A stretch of DNA of 6,993 bases, taken from the NCBI GenBank assembly GCA_030595765.1, contig JAUVCJ010000121.1, forward strand, positions 1 through 6,993, read 5' to 3'. The position numbers and the translations under genes were made by a program. A model generated the notes under the pieces. It worked only from the letters and a program-made list of their open reading frames with translations. It ran no database searches and was not told the DNA's origin. Positions 1 to 6,228 of this stretch are shown one piece after another. Each line of letters starts with the position of its first letter. Positions within the stretch are counted from its first letter, which is position 1. Source of the DNA: Thermoplasmatota archaeon. Lineage in GTDB: Archaea > Thermoplasmatota > Thermoplasmata > GCA-020350865 > JAUVCJ01.

Positions 1-78
1 CACCGCTGTCCTCGCGGCGTAAACCATAGGTGATGTATTATCTTTTTGTTCATCAGGCTGGAGTCTTTGGTGAACCTG

Positions 79-235
79 GCTCACTTAGCATTGTGTTTTA
101 TGAGGGATAACGAGGCTTAATTGCAATGATGCTTGATGAGGGATAATAGGGCTCACATGCAATTTTGTTTACTGAGGGAGACGGAGCTCACTTGCCCTCA
201 TTTATAATGAAGGATGACAGAGCTCACTTGCCCTT
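79..235. repeat. Degenerate tandem repeat, 36-bp period, overlapping the 3' end of pyrG
   Basis: On the plus strand the unit begins with GCTCACTTGC or a close variant at 79, 115, 151, 186 and 222, so the spacings are 36, 36, 35 and 36. The middle of the units carries TGAGGGATAA or a variant (102-111, 138-147, 173 onward, 209 onward). The best-conserved pair is the 15 bases GAGCTCACTTGCCCT, identical at 184-198 and 220-234. The last copy lies over the pyrG stop codon and its final codons, so on the pyrG strand each unit re-creates a version of the AAG-TGA end. A faint partial unit may precede position 79. The units are contiguous without spacers, which rules out CRISPR. Origin by successive duplication of the pyrG end is an inference. 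Confidence 0.75.
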
Positions 236-1828
236 GCTCTTCATGGCTGCCTTGACAAGTGCAAGATGGAGAGGAGATGGTTTCATTGGCCTGGATTTGA
301 ACTCCGGGTGGAACTGAGAAGCAACAAAGAACGGATGGTCCTCGAGCTCTGCGATCTCCATTCTTTCGCCTAACTCGTCCTTGCCAGAGAACTTGAGACC
401 TGCATTTTCGATACGTTCATGATATTTTGGGTTGACCTCATATCGGTGTCTGTGGCGTTCTTTGATCTCATCAAGACCATAGGTCGCATGGGCTTTGGTG
501 CCTTTGCTGATGAATATGTCATGAGATCCAAGTCTCATGTTCCCACCCATCTCTTTTAGATCTTTCTGCCCTGGCAGGAGATTGATCACCGGGTCAGAGC
601 ATTCTGAATCGAATTCGGCGCTATCAGCGCCCTCCAGTCCCATAACGTTTCTGCAAAACTCTATCACTGAAAGCTGGAAGCCCAGGCAGACCCCCAGTAA
701 CGGAACCTTGTTCTCCCTGGCAAAAGTGATGGCTCTGATCTTGCCCTTCTTGCCCCTGCCACCAAAACCACCGGGTATGATGATGCCATCCACCTTCTCC
801 AGTTTTTTCACCTTGTTCTTTTTGAGGAGTGAATCGGACTCCACCCATACAATGTTAATCCTGACCTTCAATTGGGCAGAGCAATGGGCAAGAGCCTCTA
901 TGTGGCTCAGATAAGAGTCCTTTAGCTTGGTGTATTTTCCAACAATGGCGATGTTCAGCTCCCTTTTGGACTCCAAGATATTGTTGACATACCTCTTCCA
1001 TGCTTTCAGCTCTGGAGCCGGTTTTCCATGGATGCCCATGCGCTCTAGAATGTAATCAGCCACTCCCTGCTCCTCCAGTATCAGGGGAACCTCATAGATT
1101 GACTTGGCATTCGGGCAGGACACAACGGCTCTGGTCGGAACGTCGCAGAACATGGCAATCTTGCCTTTGATATCGCTTGGAAGCACCTTGTTTGCCCTGG
1201 CCACAATGATATCGGGCTGTATCCCAATGGACCTAAGCTCCTTGACAGAGTGCTGGGTTGGCTTTGTTTTCTGCTCTCCAACAACAGACATGACCGGGAC
1301 CAGGGTGGTGTGAACGAATATGCAAGAATCGTGGCCGGACTCTGTGTGGAGCTGGCGGACGGCTTCCAGGAAAGGCATGGACTCGATGTCGCCTACCGTG
1401 CCTCCAAGCTCGATTATCAACACATCGCACCTGGCCTTGTAGCCCTCCTCCTTAATGCGCCGCTTGATCTCGTTGGTGATATGAGGGATTATCTGAACGG
1501 TCTCTCCAAGAAACTCGCCCTTCCTTTCCAATTCTATGACGTGCCTGTAAACCTTTCCTGTTGTGATGTTATTGTCCTTGCCGAGGTTGATATTCAGGAA
1601 TCGCTCATAGTTGCCCAGGTCCAGGTCCGCCTCTGCTCCATCGTCAAGCACATAGACCTCGCCGTGTTGGTACGGGTTCATTGTGCCAGCATCGCAGTTA
1701 AGGTATGGGTCAATCTTGACTGCTGAAACCTTCATTCCCCGCTCCTTGAGAAGCCTTCCTATGGACGAAGCCGTAATGCCTTTTCCAAGGCCTGACAAAA
1801 CACCGCCCGTGACAACTATATACTTCAT
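224..1828 (-). CDS. pyrG: CTP synthase (glutamine-hydrolysing)
   Basis: This enzyme makes CTP from UTP, ATP and glutamine, the last step of de novo pyrimidine nucleotide synthesis in the cytoplasm. The protein is 534 residues, a normal length for the family. The N-terminal synthetase domain (about 1-270) opens with VTGGVLSGLGKG (6-17, P-loop), followed by KIDPYLNCDAGTMNPYQHGE (38-57), DDGAEADLDLG (62-72) and ELGGTVGDIES (140-150). The C-terminal class I glutamine amidotransferase domain (about 291-530) has the oxyanion loop GGFGGRG (353-359), nucleophile Cys381 in GVCLGFQ, and His507/Glu509 in QFHPEF. All catalytic residues are intact. The reading frame is open 22 codons further upstream, but family alignment begins at MKYIVVTGG. 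A TATA-like element falls inside that extension, so the ATG at 1828 is preferred. It is divergent from the gene starting at 1982, and its stop codon lies in the 36-bp repeat. Confidence 0.97.
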   Translation of the reverse strand: MKYIVVTGGVLSGLGKGITASSIGRLLKERGMKVSAVKIDPYLNCDAGTMNPYQHGEVYVLDDGAEADLDLGNYERFLNINLGKDNNITTGKVYRHVIELERKGEFLGETVQIIPHITNEIKRRIKEEGYKARCDVLIIELGGTVGDIESMPFLEAVRQLHTESGHDSCIFVHTTLVPVMSVVGEQKTKPTQHSVKELRSIGIQPDIIVARANKVLPSDIKGKIAMFCDVPTRAVVSCPNAKSIYEVPLILEEQGVADYILERMGIHGKPAPELKAWKRYVNNILESKRELNIAIVGKYTKLKDSYLSHIEALAHCSAQLKVRINIVWVESDSLLKKNKVKKLEKVDGIIIPGGFGGRGKKGKIRAITFARENKVPLLGVCLGFQLSVIEFCRNVMGLEGADSAEFDSECSDPVINLLPGQKDLKEMGGNMRLGSHDIFISKGTKAHATYGLDEIKERHRHRYEVNPKYHERIENAGLKFSGKDELGERMEIAELEDHPFFVASQFHPEFKSRPMKPSPLHLALVKAAMKSKGK

Positions 1829-1860
1829 GTCCTCACGGGAACCCACCATAGCACGGTTGT

Positions 1861-1868
1861 GATATAAG
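1861..1868 (-). promoter_or_regulatory. Probable TATA box of pyrG
   Basis: The minus strand reads CCCTTATATC across 1870-1861. An archaeal start site about 25 bases downstream would fall near 1840, giving a very short leader before the ATG at 1828. GTGAGG at 1836-1831 could act as a weak, closely spaced ribosome binding site. The placement supports the chosen start over the longer frame. The call rests on motif and spacing only. Confidence 0.45.
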
Positions 1869-1877
1869 GGTTTGCGT

Positions 1878-1888
1878 TGGCATTGCCA
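1878..1888. promoter_or_regulatory. Short inverted repeat just upstream of the pyrG TATA box
   Basis: The 11 bases TGGCATTGCCA form five-base arms (TGGCA/TGCCA) around one central base. They sit about 10 bp upstream of the presumed pyrG TATA element, where a regulator could affect TFB or TBP binding. The arms are short, symmetry does not extend outward, and no second copy is seen, so chance is a real possibility. Confidence 0.2.
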
Positions 1889-1935
1889 TACCACTGCAAA
1901 AAAATCATTATTCCAGCCCCATAATACTTATTACA

Positions 1936-1945
1936 ACATATTTCA
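1936..1945 (+). promoter_or_regulatory. Candidate TATA element for the 1982 gene
   Basis: ACATATTTCA lies about 40 bases before the first possible start codon, a plausible distance for an archaeal TATA element with a short leader. ATAATACTTA at 1921-1930 is an alternative. The region is AT-rich, so the exact site cannot be fixed. Confidence 0.25.
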
Positions 1946-1981
1946 ATACCCCAAATGCTTCAAAATGTCAATTGATAGGAA

Positions 1982-2653
1982 ATGAGAGCTATGAGTGACA
2001 AGGATCCCCGATTGCTGGTAGCGGAGATGGGCTTACGAAGCCTTCGAAACTCGGTGTTCACCAGATCCAGGATGCGACCTGGCCTGGGTAAGAACGAGGT
2101 CAATGGCCTGTTAGACATGATGGAATCCAAGCTCATGGAGCTAAAATACAGTTACATGGCTCCTGAGAACATGAGGATGAGCCAGCAATTGGTAGAGCTT
2201 GTGGATGGGGCAAAACAGCTTTACATTGGTTACGCAGAAGCTGCCAGCACTGGCATGGAAGACATGGCAAGAGCACAGCTTATGTGGGCTTTCGGGATAT
2301 TTTCAGGGTTGGGTAGAAGGCTTAATAACCCCGGCACCAAACCCATTCATGGCATTGATCTGGTGGCTGTCAAGATCCGCAACATTGGAAAATGCGATGG
2401 TGGTGAGAACCTTTTCACAACCCGATGCATTGTCGGGCCTAGAGAGCTCTCAATCGTTACCAACATCAAGGGGTTGGGTTCCTCAGACACTCTGGCTGCG
2501 GCGCTTCTTCCGCCAGCAGTTGTTGGTGGCACTGTCAGTGAGGCAATGTTCCTTGGCTCGGAAAAGATCGATATGGAGTCAGGCATGTTCATACCTGAGG
2601 ACACAGTGAACATCAAAGAGGCTGATGGGCTGCTTTTCAGTCTGTTGCAGTGA
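1982..2653 (+). CDS. Protein with C-terminal tRNA-binding (EMAPII/Trbp111-like OB-fold) domain
   Basis: The C-terminal part (about residues 124-205) reads like the OB-fold tRNA-binding domain found in Trbp111/CsaA, EMAPII and the MetRS C-terminus. It has IDLVAVKIRNIGKC (125-138), a central LF-x3-C-x-VG-x3-LSIVTNIKGL stretch (144-165), then LAAALLPPAVVGGTVSEAMFLGSE (171-194), corresponding to the family's NL-P-K-GV-S-GM-L elements. Known members bind the outside corner of tRNA or stabilise tRNA synthetases. The N-terminal half (about 1-120) is predicted mostly helical, rich in Met, Leu and Arg, and not recognised. No synthetase catalytic motif is present. The start is uncertain: ATG at 1982 gives 223 residues and ATG at 1991 (MSDKDP) gives 220, and neither has a clear ribosome binding site. 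It lies 13 bases before the next gene on the same strand and is probably co-transcribed with it. Confidence 0.75.
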   Translation: MRAMSDKDPRLLVAEMGLRSLRNSVFTRSRMRPGLGKNEVNGLLDMMESKLMELKYSYMAPENMRMSQQLVELVDGAKQLYIGYAEAASTGMEDMARAQLMWAFGIFSGLGRRLNNPGTKPIHGIDLVAVKIRNIGKCDGGENLFTTRCIVGPRELSIVTNIKGLGSSDTLAAALLPPAVVGGTVSEAMFLGSEKIDMESGMFIPEDTVNIKEADGLLFSLLQ

Positions 2654-2657
2654 TGAT

Positions 2658-2663
2658 GGTGAT
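2658..2663 (+). promoter_or_regulatory. Ribosome binding site setting the start of the membrane protein at 2667
   Basis: GGTGAT matches the complement of the archaeal 16S 3' end (anti-SD AUCACC) and sits three bases before ATG 2667, the correct register for that part of the anti-SD. It lies between the preceding stop codon (2651-2653) and the ATG. It argues against the in-frame ATG at 2625, which overlaps the upstream gene and would put a Cys-rich polar stretch before the signal sequence. Confidence 0.6.
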
Positions 2664-2666
2664 AAC

Positions 2667-4697
2667 ATGTCTGGCATAGCAGGTTCTCGCCTCCGATTGT
2701 TCGTGATGGTCTCATTATTATTCATGATCGTAGCTTCAAATGCGTGGTTGGTCTTGGACAATTCACCTGAGCTTGTTGAGGATAGTGCTAATGCCTCCAT
2801 TACGCCATCTATTCCGCAATGCGAATTGGAGATACCAGGCACTCGCTCCTTCGAGCCGATAATATTCTCCACAGGAGGCAATGACCACTGGCTGAACAGT
2901 ACCGGGACTGAGTTCGGGGAGGATCAAGCCGGCTCAAGAGTGGTAATATCCAACTTCGCAACAGGTGAGAATCTCTCTGTCGAAGTTATTAGCTGGTCCA
3001 ACCAGAGCATAGCTGTTAGGCTACCAATTGACCTTACCCCGGGCTCCTGGGATGTAAGAGTATTTGATGACACCTGGATGCAGTTCTATCAGGAGCACTT
3101 CTTTGTAATGTCAAGAGCTCTAATCGTTGGCGACTGGGTAACGTTTGGAGAAACTCATCCGGGAGTGTTTGAAAAAGTGGCAGCAGAGCCCATCAGTGGC
3201 ATCCAGAACATAGATGTACGTATTCCCAGAGATACCACTTTCGTAAGATATGAGATATTCGAAGTGGTGCCCTTTGATGCTGAAGGCGAGGGAGAGCCGC
3301 ACTTGGAGGAGAACTTCGAGCCACTGGTCAGTAACACAATTTTCCCAGCACCAAATACCACACTTATCACAATATCTTTGGACACGTCTGGATACATAGA
3401 CGGCACCTATCGCTTTGACATTCAGACCGGCAGCGACCCTGCCCATGAGGTGACAGACACATATGAGGCTATAACATTCGAGACAAAGCAGGATGCTAGT
3501 GTTGACCCGATCTTGTTGGTGGCAACTGCAACTGTAGCAACAGGCCTGGCAGTTGGAGCAGGCATAGTTGCAACAACAGCCGCCTCTGCAGGGGTCGGAG
3601 GTGCTGCAGCTGGCAGTGCCGCATTGACCACAAGCAGTTCCATGGGGGTTCTATCACGTCTGGGTGACTTCTTTGCAAAGGTTTTGGGGGAAACTGTCCA
3701 GGAAAAGACAGAGGAGGTCATCGTGGACAGGGAGAAAGACGTAGGTGCGGTGCAGGCCATCTCCAACGGATTTAAAATGGGGATCCGCTGGCGCCCATTC
3801 TTCATATCGGTCATTGTATTCTCCCTCTCTTTCACGATCGCTGGCAATGGCGGCGCACTTGCCTGGAAAGGGCTTGGGCTGAATCTTTTACAGATATTCC
3901 TGACCAACCTCCTTTTGGTTCTGATGTTGCTGACCTTCATCAATGTCATCAATTTCTGGGTAGCAGACAGGATGAATGTCAGAAAAAAATGGAGAGTGGG
4001 TCTTACTGGCCTCTTTTCCATGGTGCTGACATCGTTGTTCGGAGTGGTGTTTGGAAACCCAGGTACCACTGAGGTTGTTGGAGAAAGTGGCCATGACACA
4101 AGAACAATGGATGCCATCAAGGTCAGGTTGACGCTGGTCAGCCTCCTAGCCCTGATGATACCTCTTACTGTGTTTGGAGCTCTAGCAATGAGCGGTAGCG
4201 CCTACCTGCGGACAGACATCGCAATGCCAGGCATATTTTTCTGTCTCATGTTCGGATTCTATGCTGTCATCCCTGCTCCTGGATTCTCAGGCCTCGATGT
4301 CTGGCATTGGAACAAGCCTATCTCCTTGGTTGCATTCATAACGCCCTTCGCGGTGATGTTGCTGGACTCCTTGGGATGGATGCCCAGCATAGGAATTGTC
4401 ATCCTTGGAGCTACCTCGATTGTTGCAATGGTCTTAGTGCTTCACTCTTTGAATGATTACCGGGATGGGCAGAAGGCACAAGCACCCCCATCTGGGTCAC
4501 CACCACAGGCACCGTATCCACAAACAGAAACCCCAATAACTCCACCTCCACAAACACAAGCACCACCCGAATCAACAGTACCGGCAACAATGCCACCGCC
4601 ACCAACACAAACACAAACACCGCCATTACCCTTGCCACCACCTCCGCCGCCTAACCCTGAGAACACATTGCCCAAGGATGATAGGAATGACCAATAG
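2667..4697 (+). CDS. Membrane protein: Ig-like ectodomain, degenerate site-2-protease-like (M50) core, Pro-rich tail
   Basis: The protein has 676 residues. Residues 8-29 form a signal or anchor helix (RLRLFVMVSLLFM...). Residues 30-275 are predicted outside the cell, beta-rich, with an IPT/TIG-like stretch (about 88-133) and five N-x-S/T sequons (N42, N77, N102, N112, N230). An Ala/Gly-rich hydrophobic segment (281-320) and a charged linker follow. The polytopic core (about 374-595) resembles archaeal COG1994-type site-2 proteases: FWVADRM (430-436) matches the family's KFVAxR after HExxH; FGNPGTTEVVG (462-472) and TRTMDAIKVRLTLVSLLALM (479-498) match the F-APGAV and TREENGKIALAGP region; PAPGFSGLDVWHWNK (536-550) matches PxPPLDGSKVFxWNK. 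The catalytic residues are absent: HExxH is I425-N-V-I-N429, and the DG aspartate is Ser541. It is therefore probably a non-proteolytic relative that binds or regulates membrane proteins. The tail (606-669) has 28 prolines in 64 residues. Similarity is judged by eye. Confidence 0.7.
   Translation: MSGIAGSRLRLFVMVSLLFMIVASNAWLVLDNSPELVEDSANASITPSIPQCELEIPGTRSFEPIIFSTGGNDHWLNSTGTEFGEDQAGSRVVISNFATGENLSVEVISWSNQSIAVRLPIDLTPGSWDVRVFDDTWMQFYQEHFFVMSRALIVGDWVTFGETHPGVFEKVAAEPISGIQNIDVRIPRDTTFVRYEIFEVVPFDAEGEGEPHLEENFEPLVSNTIFPAPNTTLITISLDTSGYIDGTYRFDIQTGSDPAHEVTDTYEAITFETKQDASVDPILLVATATVATGLAVGAGIVATTAASAGVGGAAAGSAALTTSSSMGVLSRLGDFFAKVLGETVQEKTEEVIVDREKDVGAVQAISNGFKMGIRWRPFFISVIVFSLSFTIAGNGGALAWKGLGLNLLQIFLTNLLLVLMLLTFINVINFWVADRMNVRKKWRVGLTGLFSMVLTSLFGVVFGNPGTTEVVGESGHDTRTMDAIKVRLTLVSLLALMIPLTVFGALAMSGSAYLRTDIAMPGIFFCLMFGFYAVIPAPGFSGLDVWHWNKPISLVAFITPFAVMLLDSLGWMPSIGIVILGATSIVAMVLVLHSLNDYRDGQKAQAPPSGSPPQAPYPQTETPITPPPQTQAPPESTVPATMPPPPTQTQTPPLPLPPPPPPNPENTLPKDDRNDQ
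4473..4670 (+). repeat. Low-complexity CCA/ACA-rich coding tract (Pro/Thr/Gln tail)
   Basis: The coding strand is nearly purine-free apart from A, with CCA, CCG, CCT and ACA codons repeated imperfectly, for example ACACAAACACAAACACC near 4604-4620. It encodes the proline-rich C-terminus of the membrane protein, including six consecutive prolines (657-662). Such tracts change length by slippage, so the exact number of units may vary between strains or suffer assembly error. Confidence 0.6.
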
Positions 4698-4779
4698 TTT
4701 CACCCACCCTGGAGAAGTAATAATACCACTAGGATTAATACCCTTGATGAGTGAACGTGCCAGACAACCATTCGGTTCA

Positions 4780-4789
4780 TTTATATAAT
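4780..4789 (+). promoter_or_regulatory. TATA box upstream of the Mre11-like fragment and the yhaO-yhaN operon
   Basis: TTTATATAAT is the best TATA-box match in the window. It lies 33 bases before the ATG at 4823, so a start about 25 bases downstream falls near 4810, just at or before the GGAG at 4809-4812. It is therefore placed for the short ORF, and the transcript could continue into yhaO. A second AT-rich site (AATTTAATAA, 4904-4913) could serve yhaO directly. Confidence 0.5.
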
Positions 4790-4808
4790 GGAAAAATAGT
4801 CCTATAAC

Positions 4809-4812
4809 GGAG
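4809..4812 (+). promoter_or_regulatory. Ribosome binding site of the truncated Mre11-like ORF
   Basis: GGAG lies ten bases before ATG 4823. With the TATA box upstream it shows that the start region of the fragment is still organised like a working gene start. Confidence 0.35.
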
Positions 4813-4822
4813 ATTGTTTAAA

Positions 4823-4933
4823 ATGTCTAACTTCATTGTTACTGCTGATTTGCATATAGTTATTGCAACAAAACAATATTACCAAAAAACAAGAGGAGTA
4901 GCAAATTTAATAACTTTTTTAACGTATTGCTAA
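4823..4933 (+). pseudogene. Short ORF beginning like an Mre11/SbcD-type metallophosphoesterase; probable gene remnant
   Basis: The 36-residue ORF begins MSNFIVTADLHI, which matches the opening strand and metal-binding motif I (D-x-H, here Asp9 and His11) of calcineurin-like DNA nucleases. It then runs on as VIATKQYYQ...LITFLTYC and stops. None of the later motifs (GD, GNH, H, GHxH) follows, so it cannot be an active phosphoesterase. It has its own TATA-like element and ribosome binding site. It is out of frame with the intact gene at 4960 (offset 137 bases). Over 29 aligned bases around motif I the two starts match at 20 by hand count, compatible with either a partial duplicate or a remnant of a different Mre11-type gene. 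A regulatory leader peptide is the alternative. Confidence 0.45.
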
Positions 4934-4944
4934 AAGGTCTAACC

Positions 4945-4950
4945 GGAGGA
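4945..4950 (+). promoter_or_regulatory. Ribosome binding site of yhaO-like gene
   Basis: GGAGGA is a full Shine-Dalgarno core nine bases before ATG 4960 and supports that start. Confidence 0.6.
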
Positions 4951-4959
4951 TAAAAGGGA

Positions 4960-6228
4960 ATGGTAGGATTCAAATTCGTGCATGCAGCTGATTTACATCT
5001 TGATAGCCCATTCAAAGGAATATCAGCTATAGACGAAGCTATTAGTGAAGATTTAGCGGAAGCAACATTCAACTCTTTTGAAAAGATTATCAAACTATGT
5101 TTGGAAGAGGATGTGGATTTCTTATTAATTGCTGGAGATGTCTATGATAGCGAAAATAAAAGCTTGAGAGCGCAAATCAGGTTCATAGATGGGTTGGAGA
5201 GGCTTTCAGCGGAAGGAATTAAAACATTTGTGGTTCATGGAAATCACGATCCCTCAATAAAGTGGTCTTCCAATCTCACAGTTCCAGAAAATGTACATAT
5301 ATTCACTGGAAAAAAGGTTCATAAACAAACGGTTGAAAAAGATGGAGAGGAAATCGTAGAAATATATGGATATAGCTACAACCAAAGGGACATTAAAGAA
5401 TCTGTAATACCAGAATTTGAGGAAAAATATCAGCAGGCAAGAATATACCAAATCGGGCTTCTTCATTGTAATCTATCATCAAGCAATAGTCATGAACCTT
5501 ATGCTCCTTGCACCAAAGAAGAATTGAAAGGAGTTCCTATGGACTACTGGGCTCTTGGCCATGTCCATAATAGGGAGATTGTCAGTAAGGAGCCAAATAT
5601 TTGTTATCCTGGAAATAGTCAAGGTAGAAACATTAGGGAATCCGGGGAAAGAGGTTGCTACATTGTGAGTGTAGATGAAAATGCTAATACTGAGATTGAA
5701 TTTGTCTCAACTTGTAGTATAATCTGGGAAAATTGTGAAATCGATATTGAAGGTATTAAGACATTTCAGGAGTTGAGACGAAGTATATTTGACGCTATGG
5801 ACAATCTAAAGGTGGAAAATGAGAATTGCCCATTAATCATAAGGATAAACCTAAAAGGAAGAGGAAAACTAGGAAATGAACTGAAAAAACAGAACGTTGT
5901 TGATGACCTTCTAGAGGAGCTACGGGAAAGTGAATCTAGTGAATCACAATATGCTTGGGTAGAGAAAATCAAAGTGAATACAGATGTGAACATTGACAGG
6001 GACAGGCTAAGGGAAGGGGGGGACTTTGTCGCTGAAATAATACAGCTATACGTTGAGTTATACGAAATTGATGGAGAACGAGATAGGTTGTATAGCATTC
6101 TAGACCCACTGTTTGAATCGAGAAGAGGCATAAAATATCTGGAACAATTAGATGACGAAGAATTAATTGAATTAATCAAGAAGGCAGAATCACTGTCACT
6201 AGACTATCTACTGGAGGACCACGAATGA
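4960..6228 (+). CDS. yhaO: YhaO-type metallophosphoesterase (Mre11/SbcD-like DNA nuclease)
   Basis: The protein is a predicted two-metal DNA nuclease of the Mre11/SbcD superfamily, subfamily YhaO (COG0420), 422 residues, close to bacterial YhaO length. All phosphoesterase motifs are present: D11-x-H13 within the YhaO-like sequence AADLHLDSPFKG (9-20), GDVYD (59-63), GNHD (94-97), His169 in GLLHC, and GHVH (200-203). PGNSQGR (217-223), followed by the ESGERGCY stretch (227-234), is also typical of YhaO. Residues from about 265 to 422 form an acidic, helix-rich C-terminal part, expected to contact the ATPase partner. The gene is AT-rich compared with the genes to its left. It shares the four bases ATGA with the next gene, implying translational coupling and a stoichiometric complex. 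Enzyme activity and DNA-end processing are inferred from the family. It is not canonical SbcD, because its partner is YhaN-like. Confidence 0.88.
   Translation: MVGFKFVHAADLHLDSPFKGISAIDEAISEDLAEATFNSFEKIIKLCLEEDVDFLLIAGDVYDSENKSLRAQIRFIDGLERLSAEGIKTFVVHGNHDPSIKWSSNLTVPENVHIFTGKKVHKQTVEKDGEEIVEIYGYSYNQRDIKESVIPEFEEKYQQARIYQIGLLHCNLSSSNSHEPYAPCTKEELKGVPMDYWALGHVHNREIVSKEPNICYPGNSQGRNIRESGERGCYIVSVDENANTEIEFVSTCSIIWENCEIDIEGIKTFQELRRSIFDAMDNLKVENENCPLIIRINLKGRGKLGNELKKQNVVDDLLEELRESESSESQYAWVEKIKVNTDVNIDRDRLREGGDFVAEIIQLYVELYEIDGERDRLYSILDPLFESRRGIKYLEQLDDEELIELIKKAESLSLDYLLEDHE
6213..6218 (+). promoter_or_regulatory. Ribosome binding site of yhaN-like gene inside the yhaO 3' end
   Basis: GGAGGA lies six bases before ATG 6225 within the last codons of the upstream gene. 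It supports the overlapping start and coupled translation. Confidence 0.6.

Noticed and set aside
1..27. Possible minus-strand gene start (ATG at 27, nine open codons to the window edge) or the end of a plus-strand gene
   Set aside because: Nine codons without a ribosome binding site cannot support a call; the leftward sequence would be needed.
100..206. Small plus-strand ORFs starting at the repeated ATGAGGGAT (100, 136)
   Set aside because: They give only a 6- and a 23-residue peptide, have no ribosome binding site, and arise from the repeat unit itself.
79..235. CRISPR array suggested by regular repeats
   Set aside because: The units follow each other with no unique spacers, the total period is only 36 bp, and the repeats are degenerate and run into a coding gene.
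1829..1894. 22-codon N-terminal extension of pyrG
   Set aside because: It contains the likely TATA element, has no resemblance to the family, and the standard N-terminus MKYIVVTGG begins at 1828.
2625..2666. 14-codon extension of the membrane protein from ATG 2625
   Set aside because: It overlaps the upstream gene, lacks a ribosome binding site, and places CysCys-rich polar residues before the signal sequence, whereas ATG 2667 has GGTGAT in register.
3422..4120. Long minus-strand open frame (232 residues) inside the membrane protein gene
   Set aside because: It is antisense to a clear coding gene with membrane helices, its translation is low-complexity Ser/Thr/Pro-rich, and it has no family match or ribosome binding site.
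4752..4779. Inverted repeat TGAAC / GTTCA upstream of the 4780 TATA box
   Set aside because: Five-base arms with an 18-base gap are easily found by chance, and no U-run follows, so neither operator nor terminator can be claimed.
4915..4920. T6 run as a terminator or attenuator between the fragment and yhaO
   Set aside because: A single six-T run in AT-rich DNA is weak evidence, and no hairpin precedes it; it is only a candidate archaeal U-tract terminator.
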